A DNA stretch of 64,000 nucleotides from Cytobacillus firmus (GTDB lineage Bacteria > Bacillota > Bacilli > Bacillales > Cytobacillaceae). Each line of letters begins with the position of its first letter. Position 1 is the stretch's first letter. Below the pieces are notes generated by a model. The model saw only the letters and a list, made by a program, of their open reading frames with translations. It searched no databases and had not been told where the DNA came from. This document shows, in pieces, positions 18,714-26,279 of this stretch. The stretch covers positions 4,364,001-4,428,000 of the forward strand of contig NZ_CP098323.1 in assembly GCF_023657595.1 (NCBI RefSeq), read 5' to 3'. Made by a program: the position numbers and the translations under genes.

Positions 18714-18989
18714 ATGGCCAGAAGAAAAAGACGCCCGCTAGTACCGGAATCAAGAGGTGCATTGGACCAGCTGAAAAATCAGGTAATGGCAAACCAGGGA
18801 TATCATGTTGACAGAGAAAATCCTGACGCAGTGAAATATGAAATTGCTGAGGAGGCAGGTGTGCCTTTGAAGCAAGGTTATAATGGCCGGCTTACATCCA
18901 AACAGGCAGGCACTGTTGGCGGAAAGATTGGCGGCAGCATGGTGAAGGAACTTATCCGGATGGCACAGGAACGGATGAAGGAACAGTAG
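18714..18989 (+). CDS. Small acid-soluble spore protein, alpha/beta type
   Basis: A 91-residue protein with the alpha/beta SASP pattern: ALDQLKNQV, the germination-protease-type segment KYEIAEEAGV, and the C-terminal DNA-binding signature TVGGKIGGSMVKELI. Such proteins coat and protect forespore DNA. The start MARRKRRPLVPES follows GGAGGAATGCATC. The N-terminus is more basic and the central region longer than in the major SASPs, so this is probably a minor SspF-like member. Confidence 0.9.
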   Translation: MARRKRRPLVPESRGALDQLKNQVMANQGYHVDRENPDAVKYEIAEEAGVPLKQGYNGRLTSKQAGTVGGKIGGSMVKELIRMAQERMKEQ

Positions 18990-18995
18990 GCAAAT

Positions 18996-19112
18996 GTGAA
19001 ATTCGGGAAAAGGATGTTGAAATTAGGGAAACGAACACTTGATTTGAGGAAAAGACTCAGCAAACTAGGGAAACAACCCTCAAATATGAGGAAAACACTC
19101 ACAAAAAAGAGG
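18996..19112. repeat. 21-bp-phased degenerate tandem array downstream of the SASP gene
   Basis: Six units with a conserved RGGAAA core whose R positions fall exactly 21 bp apart (19005, 19026, 19047, 19068, 19089, 19110). Unit flanks diverge. The + strand happens to stay open as a basic heptapeptide pattern (KLGKR-like), but no ribosome binding site supports translation. Confidence 0.75.
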
Positions 19113-19139
19113 AAAAGCTATCCGCAAAAGATAGCTTTT
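19113..19139. terminator. Bidirectional terminator between SASP and M20 genes
   Basis: AAAAGCTATC / GATAGCTTTT, a perfect 10-bp stem with T-runs on both strands, between convergent genes. Confidence 0.9.
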
Positions 19140-19143
19140 GTTC

Positions 19144-20352
19144 TTATTCAGCAGCTTTTCGCTCTAAAAATTCCTGTTGAATGGATTTAAGCAGTTCCGG
19201 GTCCGTTACCAGCTTGAATGCTGTGAGAGCCAGCCCCTTTGCTCCTGTTATCAGCGCTTCATCACCTTTTTCAGATGCGGCGGCTTCCCGGAACGGAACT
19301 GTATGGGCAACAAGATCATCCGCACCAATTTTAATATAAGGATGAATGGTTGGCACCACCTGGCTGATGTTGCCGGCATCCGTCGAACCAATTCCATCCC
19401 GGTCCCCTTCCACTACGGTTTCCCCCAAGTCTTCAATCACTTCTTTAAACACCTGGTCATATGTTTTGTTTAACAGCAGGTTATCTACTTGGTTTTGAAA
19501 AGCAATCACATTCAGCTTGGCTCCTGTTGCCAGGGCTGCGCCTTCTGCGACAGCTTTAACCTTCCTTGTTACCTCATTTAAACCTGTTCTGGTTGAAGCA
19601 CGGATGAAGAATCTGGCTTTTGCATACTCAGGGATAATATTTGGTGCATCCCCGCCATGAGTAATAATTCCATGGATTCGCACATCATCCTTCAATTGCT
19701 GACGGAGAGCATTTATTCCGTTGAACAGCTGAATAACTGCATCCAGAGCATTGATTCCTTCCTCCGGTGAAGCTGCTGCATGGGCAGGCTTTCCGATAAA
19801 TTCGAAGTCAAGCGGATCAACTGCCAGTGATGAACTGGTCAGGCGGGTATGGTTTGATGGATGAACCATAAGGGCGGCATCAATGCCTTCAAGCAATCCA
19901 TGCTTCACAAAGCTTCCTTTTGCACTTCCATTTGGCCCGCCTTCTTCCGCCGGGGTCCCCAATACTACTGCTTCTCCTCCGGTCTCATCAATAACCTTGC
20001 TCAATGCAATGGCTGCTGCCACACTTGTCGTGCCGATAATATTGTGGCCGCATCCATGGCCCAGCCCGGGAAGGGCATCGTATTCTGCAAGGAAAGCAAT
20101 GGACGGCCCCGGCTTAGCGGATTTTTTCCGGGCCAGGAAAGCTGTTTCATGACCGGCCACTGCCCGCTCTACATCAAATCCTTCCTGCTCAAGAATGCCT
20201 GAAAGCAAGCCCGAGGCAAAAAACTCCTCATTCCCTATTTCCGGGTTTGCATGGATCTGGTGGCTTGCGGAAAGGTAAAGTTCCTTGTTATCATCAACAT
20301 TCTTCTTGATTACTTCTTTCAGTTCGGATAGTGCTTTTACAGGTGCCGTCAT
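19144..20352 (-). CDS. M20-family amidohydrolase
   Basis: A 402-residue M20 metallohydrolase with the metal-binding pattern GHGCGHN, EEGGPNGSAKG, and a dimerisation-domain segment PAHAAASPEEGINALDAV. It most resembles the AbgB / N-acyl-amino-acid hydrolase branch, which releases amino acids from amide conjugates. The ATG follows AAAGGAGGAACAATA. It lies downstream of metNPQ on the same strand but behind a 267-bp structured repeat, so processing of an imported methionine-like or N-acyl substrate is possible but unproven. Confidence 0.85.
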   Translation of the reverse strand: MTAPVKALSELKEVIKKNVDDNKELYLSASHQIHANPEIGNEEFFASGLLSGILEQEGFDVERAVAGHETAFLARKKSAKPGPSIAFLAEYDALPGLGHGCGHNIIGTTSVAAAIALSKVIDETGGEAVVLGTPAEEGGPNGSAKGSFVKHGLLEGIDAALMVHPSNHTRLTSSSLAVDPLDFEFIGKPAHAAASPEEGINALDAVIQLFNGINALRQQLKDDVRIHGIITHGGDAPNIIPEYAKARFFIRASTRTGLNEVTRKVKAVAEGAALATGAKLNVIAFQNQVDNLLLNKTYDQVFKEVIEDLGETVVEGDRDGIGSTDAGNISQVVPTIHPYIKIGADDLVAHTVPFREAAASEKGDEALITGAKGLALTAFKLVTDPELLKSIQQEFLERKAAE

Positions 20353-20367
20353 TATTGTTCCTCCTTT

Positions 20368-20634
20368 TATAAAGTGAAACTTCAATCAGTGGGGGTTTTC
20401 CTTATCCCCCACTGATTGTTAGTCGCGTTCTAGTGTCGCTAAGATCTCCGCTAGCGCTTCGATCAATCGACACTACGAACCCGATTGGTTCAACTAAGCC
20501 TCTGCCTGCGCGTCGGCAAGTTTCACTGTATCTCACCAATCGGGCCTTTACAGGCAGTTTGACCCCCACTTATCCTCCTTTGATTCCTCTGAGTCTTGAA
20601 GTGGGGGTCTTACTGCCCGTTAGACTGCGATAAA
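20368..20634. repeat. Structured intergenic repeat, long form (copy 2)
   Basis: Fills the metQ-M20 gap almost exactly. Both ends match copy 1 (11180-11338), with a 108-bp internal section extra. That section adds further complementary pairs: TAGTGTCG / CGACACTA, CCCGATTGG / CCAATCGGG, and AGTGAAACTT at the left end pairing with AAGTTTCACT in the interior. Together with the two hairpins shared by both copies, this gives at least five stems. No ORF. Confidence 0.8.
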
Positions 20635-20638
20635 TTAA

Positions 20639-21466
20639 TTACCAGCCAATATCACTTAATGGGATGAAAGTCGGGATCATGCTTCCGTCATATTCTTTCG
20701 TGATGAAATCAGCTACATCATCTTCCTGGTAAAGTTCTGCAATTCTCTTAAGCGTTTTGTTATCCTTGTCTTCTGTTCTGACAGCAATGATATTTACATA
20801 AGGTGTAGCGGTTTCGCTTTCAATAAAAACTGAATCCTTAGTTGGGTTAAAGCCTGCATCTACAGCAATTCCGTTATTGATTACAGATGCAGAGACATCT
20901 GGAAGGGCACGCGGCGTCTGCGCTGATACCATTTCTACAAATTCAAGGTTCTTCTTGTTTTCAACGATTTTATTCAAGTCCAGATTTCCGTCATAGTCCT
21001 CGGATAATTTGATCAGGCCGGCTTCCTCCAGTAAAAGAAGGGCTCTTCCGCCATTAGAAGCATCATTTGGAATGGCGATCTTGCCGCCTTCCGGAATGTC
21101 TCCTACAGATTTTACTTTCTCAGAATAAAGACCCATTGGTGCTAAAACAGTTGTCGCAATCGGTGTAAGATCCATATTATGCTCTTTAATAAAAGTGTCG
21201 AAATAAGCGACTGTCTGGAATGCATTTACATCAAGATCACCTTCTGCAAGAGCAACGTTTGGCTGTACATAATCAGAGAATGTAACAACCTCAATTTCAA
21301 TGCCTTCCTTTTCAGCCTTTTCTGCAATAAAGTCCCAGATGCGTGTATCTGATCCGCTGACGCCCAATTTAACCTTCTTTGTTTCTTCTCCGCCAGTTGT
21401 GCTTGAGCATGCCGCAGTGAACACAGCCAATGCTAAAATAATGAATGATAAAAATAGTTTTTTCAT
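20639..21466 (-). CDS. metQ: Methionine ABC transporter substrate-binding lipoprotein
   Basis: A 275-residue NLPA/MetQ lipoprotein with a signal peptide ending in the lipobox FTAAC. The mature part shows VKLGVSGSDTRIWD, PNDASNGGRALLLLE and GVNPTKD-like GFNPTKD, all typical of MetQ. It captures methionine at the outer membrane face for MetNP. It is 18 bp after metP, and the whole operon lies under SAM riboswitches. Confidence 0.93.
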   Translation of the reverse strand: MKKLFLSFIILALAVFTAACSSTTGGEETKKVKLGVSGSDTRIWDFIAEKAEKEGIEIEVVTFSDYVQPNVALAEGDLDVNAFQTVAYFDTFIKEHNMDLTPIATTVLAPMGLYSEKVKSVGDIPEGGKIAIPNDASNGGRALLLLEEAGLIKLSEDYDGNLDLNKIVENKKNLEFVEMVSAQTPRALPDVSASVINNGIAVDAGFNPTKDSVFIESETATPYVNIIAVRTEDKDNKTLKRIAELYQEDDVADFITKEYDGSMIPTFIPLSDIGW

Positions 21467-21484
21467 GATGTGTTTCCTCCTAAG

Positions 21485-22135
21485 TTATCTTCTTCTGATT
21501 TTTTTGGATAAAATATTTCCGAATGACTGCAGGCCTTGAACCATGACCACTAAGATTGCAACGGTAATCAGCATGACGGTTGTATCGAATCTCTGATAGC
21601 CGTATGTAATGGCAAGGTCACCAAGGCCGCCGCCTCCGACTGCCCCGGCCATGGCTGATGCTCCGACCAGACCGATTGTCGCAATGGTGAAGCCTAATAC
21701 CAGCGAACTGAGTGCTTCCGGAATCAGGAATTTAAGGATAATCTGTCCCGGTGTCGCTCCCATTGCTTCTGCCGCTTCAATGACTCCCGGATCAACCTCA
21801 AGTAATGAATTTTCTATTAATCTCGCAATGTATGGTCCTGCATAAAAGACGAGCGGCACTACGGCTGCAGCAGTTCCAATCGATGTTCCGACAATCATTC
21901 TGGTGATTGGGATGATGGCTACCATTAAAATGATGAATGGGACTGATCTGAAAATATTAATAATGCTGTTTATAATGTTAAAAACAACGGTGTTTTCCAG
22001 CAGATGCCCTTTCCTTGTCACAACAAGCAAAATGCCAAGCGGCAGTCCGATAAGAGCTGAAAACAGCAAGGAGAATGCCACCATTTGGACCGTTTCGATT
22101 AAGGCTTCGATGATTTTTTCCTGGTTAACTAGCAC
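21485..22135 (-). CDS. metP: Methionine ABC transporter permease
   Basis: A 216-residue permease with five to six membrane segments and the EAA-loop sequence EAAEAMGATPGQIILKFLIP, which contacts MetN. A GTG start overlaps the metN end by 11 nt, so translation is coupled. Family: MetI/MetP. Confidence 0.93.
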   Translation of the reverse strand: MLVNQEKIIEALIETVQMVAFSLLFSALIGLPLGILLVVTRKGHLLENTVVFNIINSIINIFRSVPFIILMVAIIPITRMIVGTSIGTAAAVVPLVFYAGPYIARLIENSLLEVDPGVIEAAEAMGATPGQIILKFLIPEALSSLVLGFTIATIGLVGASAMAGAVGGGGLGDLAITYGYQRFDTTVMLITVAILVVMVQGLQSFGNILSKKIRRR

Positions 22136-23156
22136 GTGATGTCACTTCCTTTATTGAAACTTTTTCCTGGCTGATGTACTGAATAGCACGCCTGATTTCA
22201 CTGTCCGGACCCTGGAATTCGACAATCAGGTTGCCAAATGGAGTTCCCTGCAGTTCAGTAATATTTCCAAACAGGACGTTGAAGTCGATATTAAACTTTT
22301 TGGCAACCTGAGAAAGCAGCGGCTGTCCGGCAGAGTTTCCGACAAAGTTGATTCTAAATACCTTTTGAAGCCCCTCCTGTTTTTCAATCACTTGCTTAAT
22401 GGAGTCAGGTATTTGATCATTCATAACCGTGCTGACAAAGTTTTTCGCTGTTGGGGTTTTTGGTGAAGAAAAGACATTGAAGACGGTTCCTTCTTCAATA
22501 ATTCTTCCTGCCTCTATGACAGCGACACGGTCACAGATTTCCCTGATTACAGACATTTCATGGGTAATGATCAGAATGGTAATGTTGTATTCTTTATTTA
22601 TTTTTTTCAGCAGCTGCAGGATCGAGCTGGTTGTCTGCGGATCCAGAGCTGAGGTTGCTTCATCACATAATAGAATGGAAGGCTGTGTTGCCAGCGCCCT
22701 GGCAATTCCGATCCGCTGCTTTTGCCCGCCTGACAGCTGATCGGGATAGCTATTCGCCTTGTCGGCAAGCCCCACGAATTCTAACAGTTCATGGACACGC
22801 TGTTTTATTTCATCCTTAGGGATCTTAGCCAGTGTGAGCGGCATCGCCACATTGGCAAACACGGTTTTGGAGTTTAAAAGGTTAAAATGCTGAAAGACCA
22901 TCCCGATGTTTCTTTTCACTTCACGAATTTCTCTTACAGATAAAGCCGTCAGATCATGTCCGCTGACAATGACCTTTCCTGAAGTCGGCTTCTCCAGCCA
23001 ATTGACACAGCGGATCAAAGAACTCTTTCCCGCACCGCTGAAGCCGATCACCCCGAAAATCTCACCCTTATTAATCTTTAAATCTATTCCATCCAGAGCA
23101 GCTACCTGCTGACCTCCGCTTTCATAGACCTTCTTTAAATTCTGAAACTCTATCAT
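22125..23156 (-). CDS. metN: Methionine ABC transporter ATP-binding protein
   Basis: A 343-residue ATPase with Walker A GFSGAGKSS near residue 38, signature LSGGQKQR, Walker B ILLCDEATSALD and a C-terminal NIL/ACT-like domain (about residues 265-340) that senses methionine. The ATG at 23156 follows AAAGGAGAGATGCTGT; an upstream in-frame ATG lies within a 5' hairpin and is rejected. Confidence 0.95.
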   Translation of the reverse strand: MIEFQNLKKVYESGGQQVAALDGIDLKINKGEIFGVIGFSGAGKSSLIRCVNWLEKPTSGKVIVSGHDLTALSVREIREVKRNIGMVFQHFNLLNSKTVFANVAMPLTLAKIPKDEIKQRVHELLEFVGLADKANSYPDQLSGGQKQRIGIARALATQPSILLCDEATSALDPQTTSSILQLLKKINKEYNITILIITHEMSVIREICDRVAVIEAGRIIEEGTVFNVFSSPKTPTAKNFVSTVMNDQIPDSIKQVIEKQEGLQKVFRINFVGNSAGQPLLSQVAKKFNIDFNVLFGNITELQGTPFGNLIVEFQGPDSEIRRAIQYISQEKVSIKEVTSRAS

Positions 23157-23175
23157 ACAGCATCTCTCCTTTGAT

Positions 23176-23225
23176 GGTGTCAGGTACCAATACCACTTTA
23201 ATGAACTGGTATAGGTGCCTGTCAC
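23176..23225. repeat. Imperfect hairpin GGTGTCAGGTACC...GGTGCCTGTCACC in the metN leader
   Basis: Twenty-base arms differ at three positions (GGTGTCAGGTACCAATACCA against GGTGACAGGCACCTATACCA). The motif GTGCCTGTCAC recurs at 40738-40748 next to the ctpB stop codon, suggesting a dispersed short repeat. It lies between the riboswitches and metN, 20 bp upstream of its start. Confidence 0.6.
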
Positions 23226-23313
23226 CTTTTGTTATCTAATTATTCCTATGCGAAAACTAAGAATTATATCCTGAAATTTACCCCTTCCGTCAGAAGAGGT
23301 TTTTTGAAATCCT

Positions 23314-23417
23314 CTCCTTATCTTCCAGGCTTTTCGCCTGCTGGATTTGGCACAGTGCCTTCTGCCTGCTGCCGAAGCTTCATTGGGCCAGGTCCCTCTG
23401 CTTCTCTTGATAAGAAT
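23314..23417 (-). ncRNA. SAM-I (S-box) riboswitch, promoter-distal copy
   Basis: Read on the minus strand, the S-box core is present: TTCTTATCAAGAGAAG, then GAGGGACCTGGCCCAATGAA, CGGCAGC, GTGCCAAATCC and the closing GATAAGGAG. The aptamer is complete, but the following sequence (AGAGGATTTCAAAAAACCTC then TTCTGACGG) has no U-run. Its expression platform is therefore unclear. Confidence 0.88.
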
Positions 23418-23464
23418 TATTCATATGTTTATGAATAGAATCTTGATGTATTTTTCCGCGTAAA

Positions 23465-23495
23465 ACAAAAACCCTCTTCTAAAGAAAGAAGAGGG
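23465..23495 (-). terminator. Riboswitch terminator of the promoter-proximal SAM aptamer
   Basis: CCCTCTTCT-TTCTTT-AGAAGAGGG then TTTTTG on the minus strand. The 5' arm can also pair with the end of the upstream aptamer, as in standard S-box terminators. Confidence 0.88.
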
Positions 23496-23513
23496 CAGCA
23501 TTTATCAATGGTC

Positions 23514-23617
23514 CTCTTCTTATCTTTCAAGCAGTGCTTGCTGGATTTGGCACGGTACATACTGTCCGCTGCCGAGGTGTCATAGGGCCAGTCCCTCAAC
23601 CTCTCTTGATAAGAAGA
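23514..23617 (-). ncRNA. SAM-I (S-box) riboswitch, promoter-proximal copy
   Basis: Minus-strand sequence shows TCTTCTTATCAAGAGAGG, GAGGGACTGGCCCTATGA, CGGCAGC, GTGCCAAATCC and the closing GATAAGAAGA, all S-box consensus elements. It is followed by a clear intrinsic terminator, so SAM should stop transcription of metNPQ. Confidence 0.93.
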
Positions 23618-23648
23618 TTTTTAATATGCGGTTGTTAATATGTTTATT

Positions 23649-23678
23649 ACTTTACCATCTTAAAGAAAAGGATGTCAA
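23649..23678 (-). promoter_or_regulatory. Promoter of the metNPQ leader
   Basis: Minus-strand TTGACA, an 18-bp spacer and TAAAGT, placed about 30 bp before the first SAM aptamer. Sigma-A type by motif. Confidence 0.6.
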
Positions 23679-23687
23679 TCATATTTT

Positions 23688-24602
23688 TCAAATATTTTCA
23701 CTTGATTCATTTTCATAAATTTCCGTAACTTTTTTAGAGCTATCTTTACGGTGAATAATCACCACACCTGCTAGAGCGAACATCCCACCCATAATGGATA
23801 ACATAGCCGGCACCTCCCCCAGCCAAACCCACGCAATGACAAACGCCATTGCTGGAGTCAGATATAGAGAGCTCACCGCTTCAGACGCTCCCCCTATGGA
23901 TGCAAGAAAAGCCAGGGCAATATATGGAATTACCGTCGGAAAAATCCCCAAATAGAGGACACTTAAAGTGGATTCGGCCGAAGCATGAAAGATCTCATTT
24001 CCGAGCCCGGGAATATAAACCAGCATAAAAGCAGTCCCTGCCCATACTGTATATGATGTAAATGACAAAAATCCGTATTTATTTAAATATTTAGTCTGAA
24101 ACACGAAATAGATGCTTTCTGAAATGGAAGCAAGGAGGACGAATAAAGTACCGGTTTGGATCACAAACCCGCCTCCTGTACCAAGCGATATTAGTGCGGC
24201 ACCCGCAAAACTGACAGCGGAACCAATCCACCTTACTCTTCCAAACCTTTCCCTTAAAAATAAAGCAGCCAAAGCAGCCGAAAAGATTGGAGTCATTGAG
24301 ACAATCAAGCTTGCCGGCCCTGCGCTTACTGTTTTTTCCCCCATATTCAGTGCTGTATGATAAACCGTAAAACCAAGGAATCCCAGCATAAAAATAGCAG
24401 GAAGATCCCTTATATCCGGAAGGCGCATCTTCGTCACCAGTGCGAGGACACCAAGTGCAATGGAGCCAATTAATAGCCTGAAAAGGGCAAGGTGTTCCGG
24501 TGAGTACGATTCAAGCCCAGCCCGGATTCCCGGGAATGCGGATGCCCAGAGAATGATAATAGAACTATGCGCCCCGATAATCATAAATTTTTTATTTGCC
24601 AT
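23688..24602 (-). CDS. EamA/DMT-family transporter
   Basis: A 304-residue protein with ten hydrophobic segments arranged as two EamA repeats, typical of drug/metabolite exporters. The start MANKKF is chosen because AAGGGGGATGAAG precedes it. It is transcribed divergently from a MocR-type regulator, an arrangement (as in B. subtilis ycxC/ycxD) in which the regulator usually controls the exporter. Substrate unknown; an amino acid or vitamin-like metabolite is likely given the PLP-binding regulator. Confidence 0.85.
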   Translation of the reverse strand: MANKKFMIIGAHSSIIILWASAFPGIRAGLESYSPEHLALFRLLIGSIALGVLALVTKMRLPDIRDLPAIFMLGFLGFTVYHTALNMGEKTVSAGPASLIVSMTPIFSAALAALFLRERFGRVRWIGSAVSFAGAALISLGTGGGFVIQTGTLFVLLASISESIYFVFQTKYLNKYGFLSFTSYTVWAGTAFMLVYIPGLGNEIFHASAESTLSVLYLGIFPTVIPYIALAFLASIGGASEAVSSLYLTPAMAFVIAWVWLGEVPAMLSIMGGMFALAGVVIIHRKDSSKKVTEIYENESSENI

Positions 24603-24732
24603 CTTCATCCCCCTTATCAGCATTTCCAGCCATTATCAGTGCTGCTTTTCAGGATAATCAATAACTGATACAATGTCCTCAACCAATTAGAAAAGAATTT
24701 TGCCAGCCAATTTCATAAAGGCGGTTATATGG

Positions 24733-26157
24733 ATGGACAAAGCACAATTGCCAAAATATCAGCAAGTTATGGAAACGATTAAAGGAAAGATTTCCAAAGG
24801 AGAATGGCCAATCGGAAGTAAAATTCCAAGCCAGCGGAAACTGGCTGAAGAGTTTGGAGTAAACCGAAGCACCATTATCACTGCTCTGGAAGAACTTGCA
24901 GCAGATGGATTACTAGAGGGGAAAACGGGGGTCGGCACAAAGGTTATTAATAATACATGGACTCTGCTCTCTTCCAGGCAGTCTGCCAGCTGGAGCGAGT
25001 ATATCGATACAGGGATACACAGAGCCAGCGAAAAAATCGTTCAGGAAATTAATGACTTAGAAATGGACCCCGCTTTTATACAGCTCAGCAAAGGAGAGCT
25101 TTCCCCAGAAATTTTCCCTGTACAAACAATGCAGAAAGTTCTAAAGGAAGCTGCTGATGAATTGAGTGAACTCGGTTATGAGGAACCAAAAGGGTTTTTG
25201 CCATTAAGACAGGCAGTCAGTGAGTATTTGGCAGCATCCGGAATCTTCACTTCTCCTTCCTCGATACTTATTGTTTCGGGAGGGCTGCAGGCACTGCAGC
25301 TTGTTTCACTCGGACTTGTGCAAAGAGGGGCACCCGTATTTCTGGAAAAGCCCTCTTACCTATATTCTTTACAGCTTTTCCGGTCTTCTGGCATGAATTT
25401 AAAAGGATTGCCAATGGATAAGGAGGGAATTATCACGAAAAGCATCTCTTTGAAGAAATACGAAAAAGGGAAATCCATTTTATACACGATTCCTTCCTAT
25501 CATAATCCTACTGGAATTTTAATGACAGAAAAAAGAAGGAGGGAACTGCTTGATGTGTGCAGAATAGAACAGCTGCCAATTGTGGAAGATGATATTTACC
25601 GTGAGCTATGGCTTGATGAAAAGCCTCCGCCGCCATTAAAAGCAATGGACAAAAACGGCCAGGTCCTTTATATGGGAAGCTTGTCAAAAACATTGAGCCC
25701 CGGACTTCGAATAGGCTGGGTAGCAGCACCTGAACCTGTTATCGACCGGCTTGCCGATCTTAAAATGCAGACTGACTATGGTTCAAGTTCACTTTCACAA
25801 AGGGTAGCTGAAAAATGGCTGTCCACCGGCCTCTATCAAAAGCATATGGAAAATGTACGTGAGAAGTTAAGAATTCGTCGTAATACTGCCCTGGATGCAT
25901 TAGATGCTCACTTGTCCGGGATAGCAGAATGGAATTCTCCAGAAGGAGGTTTTTTTATATGGCTGAAAGTACCGTCCAATATTCCAATTCGAAGTCTCTA
26001 TCGGCAGGCTATTTCAAGAAAGCTGCTGATGAATCCAGGCAGCATATACAGTGACGGACCGAATCATTATATACGGATTTCGTATGCTTATGCCCCGCTG
26101 GGGGAACTGGAGGAAGGGATATTCATCCTTGGAGAGGAAATAAAAAAGCTCCTGTGA
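24733..26157 (+). CDS. MocR-type regulator (GntR winged helix plus aminotransferase fold)
   Basis: Residues 1-80 form a GntR winged helix (KIPSQRKLAEEFGVNRSTII). The rest is a fold-type I aminotransferase-like domain with the PLP-lysine region SLSKTLSPGLRIGW and the upstream Asp/Tyr positions YHNPTG and EDDIYRELW. These regulators sense amino-acid-like ligands through PLP. Divergent to the EamA gene. The ATG at 24733 starts the conserved region; upstream ATGs at 24700 and elsewhere lack better sites, so the exact start is uncertain. Confidence 0.88.
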   Translation: MDKAQLPKYQQVMETIKGKISKGEWPIGSKIPSQRKLAEEFGVNRSTIITALEELAADGLLEGKTGVGTKVINNTWTLLSSRQSASWSEYIDTGIHRASEKIVQEINDLEMDPAFIQLSKGELSPEIFPVQTMQKVLKEAADELSELGYEEPKGFLPLRQAVSEYLAASGIFTSPSSILIVSGGLQALQLVSLGLVQRGAPVFLEKPSYLYSLQLFRSSGMNLKGLPMDKEGIITKSISLKKYEKGKSILYTIPSYHNPTGILMTEKRRRELLDVCRIEQLPIVEDDIYRELWLDEKPPPPLKAMDKNGQVLYMGSLSKTLSPGLRIGWVAAPEPVIDRLADLKMQTDYGSSSLSQRVAEKWLSTGLYQKHMENVREKLRIRRNTALDALDAHLSGIAEWNSPEGGFFIWLKVPSNIPIRSLYRQAISRKLLMNPGSIYSDGPNHYIRISYAYAPLGELEEGIFILGEEIKKLL

Positions 26158-26279
26158 TTATAGTACCTAACGAGGTATCCTTTTCGATTGGCATAGAGTG
26201 AAATTTATCCTATATGTCAATCTAAACATGTATTGTATAATGATGGAAAAGTGTCATTTTTCAAAAAAGGAGGGACAAA

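Noticed and set aside
18996..19190. Basic heptapeptide frame over the 21-bp array
   Set aside because: No ribosome binding site, and the frame passes through the terminator hairpin at 19113-19139.
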